A stretch of DNA of 12,236 nucleotides from Rhodobacteraceae bacterium UBA996 (GCA_002291955.1 DBBA01000013.1:1-12236); one strand, 5' to 3'; numbered from the stretch's first letter, positions 1 through 7,112 are shown. The notes: generated by a model not told the origin, from the sequence alone. Numbers and translations: made by a program.

Positions 1-2271
1 GCGATCACGGAGCATCGCTTTGCCCCGATCCGGCGGCTGATGTGGCGGTCCTCGGACCTCGATTTCGGCAATGCCGGGCGGCTGATTGCCTCGCTGGAAG
101 CGGGCACCGACAGCGAGTGGCTCGTCCGCGCGCGCGAGGCCGACGACATGCTGGCCCTGCGCACGCTGGCCGACATCCCCGAGGTGCGGGCGCGCACGCT
201 GGGCCCGCAGGGCACGAAGCTTCTGTGGGACGTCTGCCGCATCCCCGATTTCCGCAGCATCAGCCATGCGGAACACGCGGCCCTGCTGGAGCGCATCTTC
301 GGCTTCCTCGCAGAATACGGGCGCGTCCCGGACGACTGGCTGGCCGACCACGTCCGCCGCATCGACCGCACCGAAGGCGACATCGACACGCTATCCAAGC
401 GCCTGGCCTACATCCGCACCTGGACCTATGTCGCGCAGCGGCGCGGCTGGGTCGATGACGAAGCCCATTGGCGCGGCGAGACGCGCGCGGTAGAAGACCG
501 CCTGTCGGATGCCCTGCACGGGGCACTGACCCGCGCATTCGTTGACCGGCGCACCAGCGTTCTGCTGCGGCGGTTGAAGCAGAAGGAGACCCTCGTGGCC
601 GAGGTCAACGACAAGGGCGAGGTGGCCGTCGAGGGTCATGTCGTCGGGCGGATCGAGGGGTTCCGCTTCCGGCAGGATGCCAGCGCCACGGGCGACGAGG
701 CCAAGACCCTGCGTCAGGCCGCGTTCCAGGCGCTGCGCCCCGAGTTCCACCTTCGCGCAGACCGGTTCTACAACGCGCCCGACACCGAGCTGGACTATAC
801 CGAACAGGGCGGCCTGATGTGGGGCGAACTGGCGGTGGGCAAGCTGGTCGCCGGACCCGAGGCGCTGAAGCCGCAGGTCGAGGCCTTCGTGGACGAGGAC
901 GCGGGTCCCGAGGTCGCCGAGAAGGTGAAGCGGCGCCTGCAGCACTTCATCGACCGCCGGGTGGCGACGCTGTACGACCCGCTGCTGGCGCTGGCCCGGG
1001 ACGAGGCGCTGACGGGCCTGGCCCGCGGCTTTGCGTTCCGCCTGTCGGAACATCTGGGCATCATCCCGCGCGAACAGGTCGCGACCGAGGTCAAGGACCT
1101 GGACCAGGACGCGCGGGGCGCCTTGCGCAAGCACGGCGTGCGGTTCGGGCAGTACACGATCTTCCTGCCCGCGCTCCTGAAACCCGCGCCGACCCGGCTG
1201 CGGCTGGTGCTGTGGTCCCTGTCCAAGGGGTTCCAGGAATTTCCCGAAAGCCCGCCGCCCGGGCTGGTGACGATCCCGAACATCCCCGGCGTGGTGGAGG
1301 GGGCCTATGCCATGTCGGGCTATCGCCCGGCGGGGACGCGGGCCATCCGCATCGACATGCTGGAGCGGCTGGCCGACATCCTGCGCGGACAGGACGCCCG
1401 GGCCGGGTTCGAGGCGCGGGCCGACATGCTGTCGATCACCGGCATGACACTGGACCAGTTCGCCGACCTGATGCAGGGGCTGGGCTACCGCGCAGCGCGG
1501 ATCGAGCGGCCCAAGGCGCGCCCGGTTCCGCCGGAGGTGGCGGCCCCTGTCCCGGTGGCCGACGCTGCCCCCGCGACCGAGGACACCGCGGAAACCCCGC
1601 CGGACGCCGAAGCGCCGGCTGCGGCGCCGGTCGAGACGCCCGTGGACGCGGCAACGCCCGAGGAAACGCAGCCCGCCGATGCTGCACCCGATGCCGCGCC
1701 GGTCGAAACCGAGGTGGTGTTCAGCTTCACCTGGGGCGGCCGTCCCCGCACCGAGCGTCCGTCTGGCGGCGAGCGGGGCCCGCGCGGGCCGCGCCGCGGA
1801 GCCGGGGGGGATCGTCCGCAGGGCGACCGAGGCAGGGGAGACCGCCCGCGCGGCGACCGCCCGGCCCGCACGCCCGCGCCCGATGCCGCCACCGCCGAAA
1901 CTGCCCCCGCCACCGACGCCGCGACCGCTGTGCAATCGGCTGACGCGCGCGCCGACCGCCCGCCGCGGGACGGCAAGCGTGGGTCCGAGCGTGGGTCCGA
2001 CCGGGGTCCGGGCCGCAACGAGGCACGGTCGGGTGACAAGCCCCGCAATGGCCGTCCGCCCCGCGCCGACGGTGACCGTGGCGGTAAGGACCGCGCAGCC
2101 AAGGACCGCGGCGGCAAGGACTGGGGTGGCAAGGACCGCGGCAGGGACCGGCCCGACGGCGACCGCCCGGCCAAGTCGTGGTCCGACCGGCCCGAACGGT
2201 CGCGCTCCGACAAGATCGATCCGGACAATCCCTTTGCTGCCGCGCTGATGGGCCTGCGCGACAAGCTCTGA
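1..2271 (+). CDS. SUV3-like ATP-dependent RNA helicase, C-terminal part (5' end outside window)
   Basis: The frame is open from base 1, so the gene begins to the left; 756 residues are visible. No Walker motifs are seen, so the helicase motor domains should lie upstream. The visible part resembles the C-terminal region of the SUV3/DEAD-box-like helicases that precede an S4 protein and fdxA in Rhodobacterales. It has a helical region (about bases 40-600), then a conserved block (about 600-1500), then an Ala/Pro/Glu-rich linker (about 1510-1710). A short hydrophobic motif VVFSFTWGGRPR follows (about 1714-1750), and then a roughly 160-residue low-complexity tail rich in Arg, Gly, Asp and Lys, with repeated RGDRP and GGKDR units. 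The protein ends with DPDNPFAAALMGLRDKL. Such tails usually bind RNA or mediate RNA-protein assembly; the exact role here is inference. The stop lies one base before the next start, suggesting coupled translation. The helicase assignment rests on the C-terminal region and gene order only. Confidence 0.8.
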   Translation, partial: AITEHRFAPIRRLMWRSSDLDFGNAGRLIASLEAGTDSEWLVRAREADDMLALRTLADIPEVRARTLGPQGTKLLWDVCRIPDFRSISHAEHAALLERIFGFLAEYGRVPDDWLADHVRRIDRTEGDIDTLSKRLAYIRTWTYVAQRRGWVDDEAHWRGETRAVEDRLSDALHGALTRAFVDRRTSVLLRRLKQKETLVAEVNDKGEVAVEGHVVGRIEGFRFRQDASATGDEAKTLRQAAFQALRPEFHLRADRFYNAPDTELDYTEQGGLMWGELAVGKLVAGPEALKPQVEAFVDEDAGPEVAEKVKRRLQHFIDRRVATLYDPLLALARDEALTGLARGFAFRLSEHLGIIPREQVATEVKDLDQDARGALRKHGVRFGQYTIFLPALLKPAPTRLRLVLWSLSKGFQEFPESPPPGLVTIPNIPGVVEGAYAMSGYRPAGTRAIRIDMLERLADILRGQDARAGFEARADMLSITGMTLDQFADLMQGLGYRAARIERPKARPVPPEVAAPVPVADAAPATEDTAETPPDAEAPAAAPVETPVDAATPEETQPADAAPDAAPVETEVVFSFTWGGRPRTERPSGGERGPRGPRRGAGGDRPQGDRGRGDRPRGDRPARTPAPDAATAETAPATDAATAVQSADARADRPPRDGKRGSERGSDRGPGRNEARSGDKPRNGRPPRADGDRGGKDRAAKDRGGKDWGGKDRGRDRPDGDRPAKSWSDRPERSRSDKIDPDNPFAAALMGLRDKL

Positions 2272-2272
2272 C

Positions 2273-2587
2273 GTGACCCGCGCCCCCGCGTCGCCACCGG
2301 ACGGGGATGCCGCGGCCGAGGATCGCCTTGACCGCTGGCTCTGGCACGCCCGCTTTGTCCGCACCCGGACCCTGTCCGCAGCCCTGGTGTCGGGCGGCAA
2401 GGTCCGCGTGAACGGCCACCGCACCGTCAAGCCCGGCCACGCGGTGCGCCCGGGCGACGTGCTGACGGTGACGCTGCCGGGCGGGGTCCGGGTCGTCCGC
2501 GTCCTGTCCCGCGCCACCCGCCGCGGTCCCGCGCCCGAAGCGCAAGCGCTCTATGCCGACCTGTCGCAGGACCCCGACGCCGCTTGA
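2273..2587 (+). CDS. S4-domain RNA-binding protein (Hsp15-like)
   Basis: This encodes a 104-residue protein with an S4 fold at about residues 18-68, starting [16 protein letters not shown] and including the typical SGGKVRVNG turn and the PGDVLTV strand. Small S4 proteins of the Hsp15 type bind structured RNA, for example stalled 50S ribosomal subunits carrying peptidyl-tRNA in E. coli. Whether this one does the same is inferred from family only. The GTG start is chosen because it follows the helicase stop by a single base and keeps the whole domain; there is no good Shine-Dalgarno sequence, so translation is probably coupled to the helicase gene. The N-terminal 17 residues and the C-terminal tail are Pro/Ala-rich and look disordered. 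Together with the helicase it suggests a small RNA-handling unit. Confidence 0.85.
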   Translation: MTRAPASPPDGDAAAEDRLDRWLWHARFVRTRTLSAALVSGGKVRVNGHRTVKPGHAVRPGDVLTVTLPGGVRVVRVLSRATRRGPAPEAQALYADLSQDPDAA

Positions 2588-2640
2588 TTGATCTGGGCCG
2601 GTCGTCTAGTTGCCCTGAAGTCTCGCTTACCGGATCGCCC

Positions 2641-2979
2641 ATGACCTACGTCGTCACCGACAACTGCATCGCCTGCAAATACACCGACTGTGTCGAGGTG
2701 TGCCCCGTGGACTGCTTCTACGAGGGCGAGAACATGCTGGTGATCCACCCCGACGAGTGCATCGATTGCGGCGTGTGCGAACCCGAGTGCCCCGCCGACG
2801 CGATCCGGCCCGACACCGAGCCGGACATGGCGAAATGGGTCGAGTTCAACCGGAAGTACTCCGAACTCTGGCCCGTCATCATCACCAAGAAGGACCCCCT
2901 GCCCGAGGCCGAGGCGCGCGACGGCGAGACGGGCAAGCTCGGCAAGTACTTCTCCGAGGTGGCGGGCCCCGGCGGCTGA
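2641..2979 (+). CDS. fdxA: Seven-iron ferredoxin FdxA
   Basis: This encodes a 112-residue ferredoxin with nine cysteines in the first 50 residues. By comparison with Azotobacter ferredoxin I, Cys9, Cys17 and Cys50 should hold a [3Fe-4S] cluster and Cys21, Cys40, Cys43 and Cys46 a [4Fe-4S] cluster. Cys12 and Cys25 would be non-ligand cysteines. The second cluster motif reads [12 protein letters not shown]. The C-terminal 50 residues ([16 protein letters not shown] onward) are the usual extension of the long FdxA type. It is a soluble low-potential electron carrier; its partner enzyme cannot be told from the window. The ATG at 2641 is preferred over in-frame upstream starts because the family begins MTYVVT/N. 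No strong Shine-Dalgarno is present. A weak sigma70-like promoter could lie at 2584-2612 (TTGATT, 17 bases, TAGTTG), overlapping the end of the S4 gene. Confidence 0.94.
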   Translation: MTYVVTDNCIACKYTDCVEVCPVDCFYEGENMLVIHPDECIDCGVCEPECPADAIRPDTEPDMAKWVEFNRKYSELWPVIITKKDPLPEAEARDGETGKLGKYFSEVAGPGG

Positions 2980-2991
2980 CCAGCTCCGGAC

Positions 2992-3011
2992 GGCGCCCCG
3001 CGGGTGGCGCC
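2992..3011 (+). terminator. Possible fdxA terminator hairpin
   Basis: GGCGCC (2992-2997) and GGCGCC (3006-3011) can pair across an 8-base loop, 12 bases after the fdxA stop. The following bases are only moderately T-rich (TTCGGCTTGACCTT), so this is not a classical intrinsic terminator. It may serve as a weak terminator or a 3'-end stabiliser. Confidence 0.4.
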
Positions 3012-3164
3012 TTCGGCTTGACCTTGCGGCAACAGGCACGCCACCCGCGCGATTCGCGGCACGGACGGGGCGCAGTTCCTGCGGGCGGGGCGCTCGTGCG
3101 ACCCCACGTCGCGCAAGTTGCGCCGTACATTCATCATCTTGTCGCACACTCAGTGCATGGCGCT

Positions 3165-3192
3165 TTGAATCGCGTCCGGAAAATGCTATGTG
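3165..3192 (+). promoter_or_regulatory. Probable sigma70-type promoter of carD
   Basis: TTGAAT (3165-3170) fits a -35 element. After 16 bases comes TATGTG (3187-3192) as -10, or CTATGT (3186-3191) with 15 bases. It lies in the lowest-GC part of the intergenic region, about 150 bases before carD, on the right strand. The call rests on motif and base composition only. Confidence 0.45.
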
Positions 3193-3341
3193 TTCCCGCA
3201 GGACAGGCAGACCACCGCTGGCCGCCGTGCGCCAGTGATCGCAGCAGTACGAAACCACGACACGTCACGGGGGCGGAACCTACCCTCCCCGCGACGATTT
3301 CTGTCGCCGATGAAGACGGACCGCCTTCGAGGACACCCTGA

Positions 3342-3851
3342 ATGACCAAGACCAAGACCACCGACTTCCGCCCGAACGACTATGTCGTGTACCCCGCACA
3401 CGGGGTCGGTCGCATCCTGTCGATCGAGGAGCAGGAAGTCGTCGGCATCAAGCTGGAACTGTTCGTCATCTCGTTCGAGAAGGACAAGATGACCCTGCGT
3501 GTTCCCACCCACAAGGCCACCGAGGCGGGCCTGCGGTCGCTGTCCTCGCCCGATGTGGTGTCCCGCGCGATGTCCACGCTCAAGGGCAAGGCCAAGGTGA
3601 AGCGGGCGATGTGGTCGCGCCGGGCGCAGGAGTACGAGCAGAAGATCAACTCGGGCGACCTGGTCGCGATCGCCGAGGTGGTGCGCGACCTGCACCGTTG
3701 TGACGACCAGCGCGAACAGAGCTATTCCGAGCGCCAGCTGTACGAGGCGGCGCTGGAACGCCTGACGCGCGAGGTTGCGGCGGTGTCGGGGTCGAACGAG
3801 AGCGAGGCCGCGCGCAAGGTCGATGATCTTCTGATGTCGCGCGCCGCCTGA
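3342..3851 (+). CDS. carD: CarD/CdnL-family transcription regulator
   Basis: This encodes a 169-residue protein with the CarD/CdnL architecture. An N-terminal RNA-polymerase-interacting domain (about residues 9-70) has the signature FRPNDYVVYPAHGVGRI. It is followed by a helical C-terminal DNA-contacting domain with RAMWSRRAQEYEQKINSGD and the conserved Ser-Tyr-Ser-Glu-Arg block near residue 127. Family members bind the RNA polymerase beta subunit and stabilise the open promoter complex; in Rhodobacter-type bacteria CarD is a broad activator of promoters with poor -10 ends (known biology of the family, not seen here). The ATG has a good Shine-Dalgarno (GAGG, nine bases upstream). The gene has its own promoter region and its own terminator-like hairpin, so it is probably monocistronic. 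The basic-acidic C-terminus is of normal length. Confidence 0.95.
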   Translation: MTKTKTTDFRPNDYVVYPAHGVGRILSIEEQEVVGIKLELFVISFEKDKMTLRVPTHKATEAGLRSLSSPDVVSRAMSTLKGKAKVKRAMWSRRAQEYEQKINSGDLVAIAEVVRDLHRCDDQREQSYSERQLYEAALERLTREVAAVSGSNESEAARKVDDLLMSRAA

Positions 3852-3873
3852 TCGGCCGCCTCGGACGGATTGG

Positions 3874-3900
3874 AACGCCGCCCCTAGCCGTGCGGCGTTT
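3874..3900 (+). terminator. Intrinsic-type terminator of carD
   Basis: AACGCCGC (3874-3881) and GCGGCGTT (3892-3899) form a perfect 8-bp stem with a 10-base loop, extendable by one G-T pair. The stem ends in TTT, and the hairpin begins 22 bases after the carD stop. The T-run is short, but this is the best terminator candidate in the window. It also argues against starting the next gene at the in-frame GTG at 3890, which lies inside the hairpin. Confidence 0.7.
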
Positions 3901-3955
3901 GCCTGTCCGGGGGTCGGGGCTTGATCGTCCGCGCCCCCCGCCTAGCTGCCGACGG

Positions 3956-5197
3956 ATGGACAGTATCCCCTTCCCCCCTACCCGGGCCGCAGGTCTTGAA
4001 CGGCTCGCGGCGTTCCTGCCCCGTGCCGGGCGCGACTATGCCGCCCTGCGCAACTACGACCTTCCGGGGCATCCCCATGTGTCGGGTCTGTCGCCCTACG
4101 TCCGGCACCGGCTGGTGACCGAGGACGAGGTGCTGGCGGCGGTGCTGGGGCGCTATGCCCTGCCCACGGCCGAGAAGTTCGTGCAGGAGGTGTTCTGGCG
4201 TACCTACTGGAAGGGCTGGCTCGAGATGCGGCCGGGGGTCTGGGCCGACTATCGTCGCGGCCTGAAGGGCGCGCTGAACCGGGTGCAGACCGAGGGCGGG
4301 CTGCGCGCCGACTGGGAAGCCGCCTGCCGGGGCGAGACGGGGCTCGCGGGCTTTGACGGCTGGGCGCGCGAACTCGTCTCCACGGGCTACCTGCACAACC
4401 ACGCCCGGATGTGGTTCGCGTCGATCTGGGTGTTCACCCTGCGCCTGCCGTGGGAACTGGGCGCGGATTTCCTTCTGCGGCACCTCCTGGACGGGGACCC
4501 CGCGTCGAACACCCTGGGCTGGCGCTGGGTGGCGGGGATCCAGACCCCGGGCAAGACCTATGCGGCCACGGCAGCCAACATCGCGAAGTACACCGAGGGG
4601 CGGGTGACCGGGCTGACCGGCCTGCCGGGCAACCCCGCCGCCCTGCCCCATGCCCCGGCTCCGCCGCCGATGGCCCTGCCCGTGCCCGAGGCCTGGGATC
4701 CCGGCGCCCGGACCGGCCTCGTGCTGACCGAGGACGACCTGTCGCCTGCGTGGCTTCTGGATCGCCTCGCGGGCGACGGGGTGGTGCCCGTGACCTCGGC
4801 AGTGCTTCTGTCCGATGATGCCCGGTCGCCCCTGGTTGCATCGTCCCTGGTGACGGCGTTCACGGACGGGGCGGTGGCCGATGCGCTGACCCGCCACGCG
4901 GCGCGACTCGGGTCCCCCGGGGTCACGCATCGGGGCGACGGGTTCGCCGCAGGTCTGGTGGAGTGGGCGCAGGCGGCCGGGCTGACCCAGGTGGTGGCGC
5001 CCCACGCACCCGCAGGCCCGTCGGCCGAGCGGTTGGGCCACCTTGGCCACCGGCTGGGCCAGCGGGGCATCCGGTTGGTCCGGGTCATGCGCCCCTTCGA
5101 CCGCGCCGCCTGGCCCCACGCGACCCACGGATTCTTCCGCTTCAAGGACGCGATCCCGCGGCTGGTCCGCGACCTGCACCTGGCCCGAGCGGCCTGA
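3956..5197 (+). CDS. Photolyase/cryptochrome-like flavoprotein with reversed domain order
   Basis: This encodes 413 residues. Residues 40-216 match the helical FAD-binding domain of DNA photolyases and cryptochromes: GLSPYVRHRL (44-53), EKFVQEVFWRTYW (73-85), ELVSTGYLHNHARM (139-152) and LLDGDPASNTLGWRWVAG (177-194). The last includes the Asn that faces the flavin in photolyases and the inner Trp positions. This domain normally sits at the C-terminus, after an alpha/beta domain. Here it comes first; after a Pro/Ala-rich linker (about 222-250), residues 253-413 look like an alpha/beta domain, starting GLVLTEDDLS and ending WPHATHGFFRFKDAI. The likely function is light-driven DNA repair or blue-light sensing; which one cannot be decided. 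The ATG at 3956 is preferred to a GTG 66 bases earlier inside the carD terminator. The Shine-Dalgarno is weak. The 3' end lies eight bases from a perfect palindrome. Confidence 0.82.
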   Translation: MDSIPFPPTRAAGLERLAAFLPRAGRDYAALRNYDLPGHPHVSGLSPYVRHRLVTEDEVLAAVLGRYALPTAEKFVQEVFWRTYWKGWLEMRPGVWADYRRGLKGALNRVQTEGGLRADWEAACRGETGLAGFDGWARELVSTGYLHNHARMWFASIWVFTLRLPWELGADFLLRHLLDGDPASNTLGWRWVAGIQTPGKTYAATAANIAKYTEGRVTGLTGLPGNPAALPHAPAPPPMALPVPEAWDPGARTGLVLTEDDLSPAWLLDRLAGDGVVPVTSAVLLSDDARSPLVASSLVTAFTDGAVADALTRHAARLGSPGVTHRGDGFAAGLVEWAQAAGLTQVVAPHAPAGPSAERLGHLGHRLGQRGIRLVRVMRPFDRAAWPHATHGFFRFKDAIPRLVRDLHLARAA

Positions 5198-5204
5198 AAC
5201 GCGG

Positions 5205-5226
5205 GTTTGTGCACATGTGCACAAAC
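5205..5226. repeat. Perfect 22-bp palindrome
   Basis: The arm GTTTGTGCACA (5205-5215) is followed directly by its exact reverse complement (5216-5226), with no spacer. The core is two overlapping TGTGCACA units, and a further TGTGCAC occurs at 5258-5264. It lies in the gap between two convergent genes, seven bases past the photolyase-like stop. The form suits a binding site for a dimeric regulator; I do not recognise the motif. No T-run follows on either strand, so it is not a standard terminator. Confidence 0.85.
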
Positions 5227-5344
5227 ACTCAACCCATTGATCCGTAGAGACTTGTGGTGTGCACGGTAAGGTTTCGGCAACCGGCATCACCGAAAGCCTG
5301 CCATCCCGCGCGTTGCCCACGGGCACCCGCGTGACCGGCGTGGC

Positions 5345-5379
5345 CCCTCCCGCCATCCCGTCCCGGCATGGTGGGAGGG
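5345..5379. repeat. Strong hairpin between convergent genes
   Basis: CCCTCCC-G-CCAT (5345-5356) can pair with ATGG-T-GGGAGGG (5368-5379). This gives a 12-bp stem with one G-T pair and an 11-base loop. It sits about mid-way between the two convergent stops (5197 and 5474). There is no T-tract on either side, so it may act as a bidirectional transcription barrier or RNA 3'-end structure rather than as a textbook terminator. Apart from this hairpin and the palindrome at 5205-5226, I see nothing convincing in the 5198-5473 gap. Confidence 0.55.
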
Positions 5380-5473
5380 AGGCGCAGACGACCGACCCTG
5401 CAGGCAACGGCCCGGCGCCGCCCGCCTGATGTTACCCGCCCGATGTCGCCCCCCGGCGCCTTGGCTTCGTCAG

Positions 5474-7072
5474 TCAGAACGCGCCCGGGGAGAAGCTGTC
5501 GGCGGTCGCGCGGTTCCAGCGGGAGAGGTAGCCCCCGCCCGCATCTTCGCCGCGCACGAGGAACCCCTCGGGCAGATAGGGCCAGGCCTCCTGCCCCGTG
5601 GTCATGTTCCCGCTGGCATCGCGCAGCGCGAAGTGGTGCGGCATGAACTGGCTCGGGTGGGTCAGCCCTGCGGCGCCCGTCATCTCGGCCAGGGCCTTGA
5701 GCGTGTTGCGGTGGAAGTTCGTCACCCGCACCGCCTTGTCCGACGGCACCAGCGCGCGCGACAGCATCGGGTCCTGCGTCGCCACGCCGACCGGGCAGCG
5801 GTTGGTGTGGCAGGACTGCGCCTGGATGCAGCCGACCGCGAACATGAAGCCGCGGGCGGAATTGGCCCAGTCCGCCCCGATGGCGAGCGCCCGGGCGATG
5901 TCGAAGGACGTCACCAGCTTGCCCGATGCCCCGATGCGGATGCGGTCGCGCAGGCCCGCCCCGCGGAGCGCGTTGTGGGCAAAGGACAGCCCTTCGATCA
6001 GGGGCATGCCCACATGATCGGCAAACTCGAGCGGGGCCGCCCCGGTGCCGCCTTCGGACCCGTCCACCACGATGAAGTCGGGGGTGATGCCCGTTTCCAC
6101 CATCGCCTTGACGATGCACATGAATTCGCGCCGGTGGCCGATGCACAGCTTGAAGCCCACGGGCTTGCCGCCCGACAGCTCGCGCATCCGGGCGATGAAG
6201 CGCATCATGCCGACGGGCGTGTCGAATTCCGGGTGGGACGCGGGCGACACGCAGTCCACCCCCATCGGCACGCCGCGCGCCTCGGCGATCTCGGGGCTGA
6301 TCTTGGCGGCGGGCAGCGTGCCGCCGTGGCCCGGCTTGGCCCCCTGGCTGAGCTTCAGTTCCAGCATCTTGACCTGCGGGTCAGCGGCCTGGCGCGCGAA
6401 CGCCTCGGGGTCGAAGCGGCCTTCGGGCGTGCGGCAACCGAAGTAGCCCGACCCGATTTCCCAGATGATGTCGCCCCCGCCCTGGCGGTGATAGCGGCTG
6501 ATCCCGCCTTCGCCGGTGTCATGGGCAAAGCCCCCGGCCTTGGCGCCCGCATTCAGCGCGAGGATCGCGTTCCCCGACAGCGCGCCAAAGGACATGGCCG
6601 AGATGTTGTAGATCGACAGGTCATAGGGCTGCGTGCAGTCGGGCCCGCCCACGCGCACGCGGAAATCGCTGTTCTCGATATGCAGCGCACGGACCGAATG
6701 GGTCACCCAGGCGTGGCCGGCATCATACATCCGCGCGCGGCTGCCGAAGGGACGCTTGTCCTCGACCCCCTTGGCGCGCTGGTAGACGATCGACCGCATG
6801 TCGCGGCTGAACGGTTCCTCGTCCTGGTCGGCCTCGAGCAGGTACTGCCGGATCTCGGGGCGGATCCCCTCGAACAGAAATCGCATGTGGCCGATGACGG
6901 GGAAGTTGCGCAGGATCGAATGCTTCGTCTGGCGATAGTCGTAAAGACCGAGAAGGCCGAGGCCGCCGAAGATGGCGGTGGGCACGAGGAACCACGGCGA
7001 CATCGGCAGCGCCGCGACCGACCCGAGCGCGAGGGCGACCGATCCCGCCCAGGGCGAATAGCGCATCATCAT
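5474..7072 (-). CDS. Membrane-anchored FMN-binding glutamate synthase family protein
   Basis: This encodes 532 residues. The N-terminus has two probable membrane helices (about residues 9-24 and 26-44), followed by a short linker and the FMN-binding (beta/alpha)8 synthase domain of the GltB central region (about 110-470). Recognisable parts are YNISAMSFGALS, HDTGEGGIS, KLSQGAKPGHGG, DGSEGGTGAAP and GASGKLVTS. Cys415, Cys421 and Cys426 (CIQAQSCHTNRCPVG) have the CX5CX4C spacing of the [3Fe-4S] cluster in GltB. There is no glutaminase domain and no C-terminal GXGXG beta-helix, so it is not a complete glutamate synthase. An oxidoreductase acting at the inner membrane is the cautious reading, with substrate unknown. 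The first of three tandem ATGs (7072) is chosen because GGGAGGG (7078-7084 on this strand) lies five bases ahead; the second ATG is also possible. A 6-bp inverted repeat lies about 41 bases upstream. Confidence 0.85.
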   Translation of the reverse strand: MMMRYSPWAGSVALALGSVAALPMSPWFLVPTAIFGGLGLLGLYDYRQTKHSILRNFPVIGHMRFLFEGIRPEIRQYLLEADQDEEPFSRDMRSIVYQRAKGVEDKRPFGSRARMYDAGHAWVTHSVRALHIENSDFRVRVGGPDCTQPYDLSIYNISAMSFGALSGNAILALNAGAKAGGFAHDTGEGGISRYHRQGGGDIIWEIGSGYFGCRTPEGRFDPEAFARQAADPQVKMLELKLSQGAKPGHGGTLPAAKISPEIAEARGVPMGVDCVSPASHPEFDTPVGMMRFIARMRELSGGKPVGFKLCIGHRREFMCIVKAMVETGITPDFIVVDGSEGGTGAAPLEFADHVGMPLIEGLSFAHNALRGAGLRDRIRIGASGKLVTSFDIARALAIGADWANSARGFMFAVGCIQAQSCHTNRCPVGVATQDPMLSRALVPSDKAVRVTNFHRNTLKALAEMTGAAGLTHPSQFMPHHFALRDASGNMTTGQEAWPYLPEGFLVRGEDAGGGYLSRWNRATADSFSPGAF

Positions 7073-7112
7073 CCGGACCCTCCCGTGGCGTTCTGCGCGG
7101 TGGCTCAGGGCT

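Larger units (their letters stand above)
2980..3341. other. Intergenic region between fdxA and carD
   Basis: These 362 bases contain no convincing gene. They hold a GC hairpin just after fdxA (2992-3011), a 13-base palindrome (3111-3123), a probable carD promoter (about 3165-3192), a small GCGAC/GTCGC hairpin in the likely leader (3291-3307, 7-base loop) and a Shine-Dalgarno (GAGG, 3329-3332) nine bases before the carD ATG. The section from about 3120 to 3200 is clearly lower in GC than its surroundings, as expected for a promoter. The leader would be roughly 145 bases long, enough for post-transcriptional control, but I recognise no riboswitch in it. Confidence 0.6.

Noticed and set aside
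391..2517. A 708-codon open frame on the - strand opposite the helicase and S4 genes
   Set aside because: It is the antisense shadow caused by strong G/C third-position bias. Its product is low-complexity with no recognisable domain, and the + strand genes are well supported.
3275..3300. GGAAC upstream of carD as an ECF-type -35 element
   Set aside because: No matching -10 (CGTT or GTC) occurs at 16-17 bases.
3872..3899. GGAAC...CGTT resembling an EcfG (general stress) promoter
   Set aside because: The spacer is 19 bases instead of the usual 16-17, and both boxes are simply parts of the carD terminator stem.
3884..5407. A 507-codon open frame on - opposite the photolyase-like gene
   Set aside because: It is a Pro/Arg/Gly/His-rich shadow frame. 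It also runs through the palindrome, the hairpin and the carD terminator, and has no domain.
5259..5429. A possible 56-residue + strand gene starting at GTG in the convergent gap
   Set aside because: It has no ATG, no Shine-Dalgarno and no recognisable motif, and it contains the 5345-5379 hairpin. High third-position GC alone is not enough.
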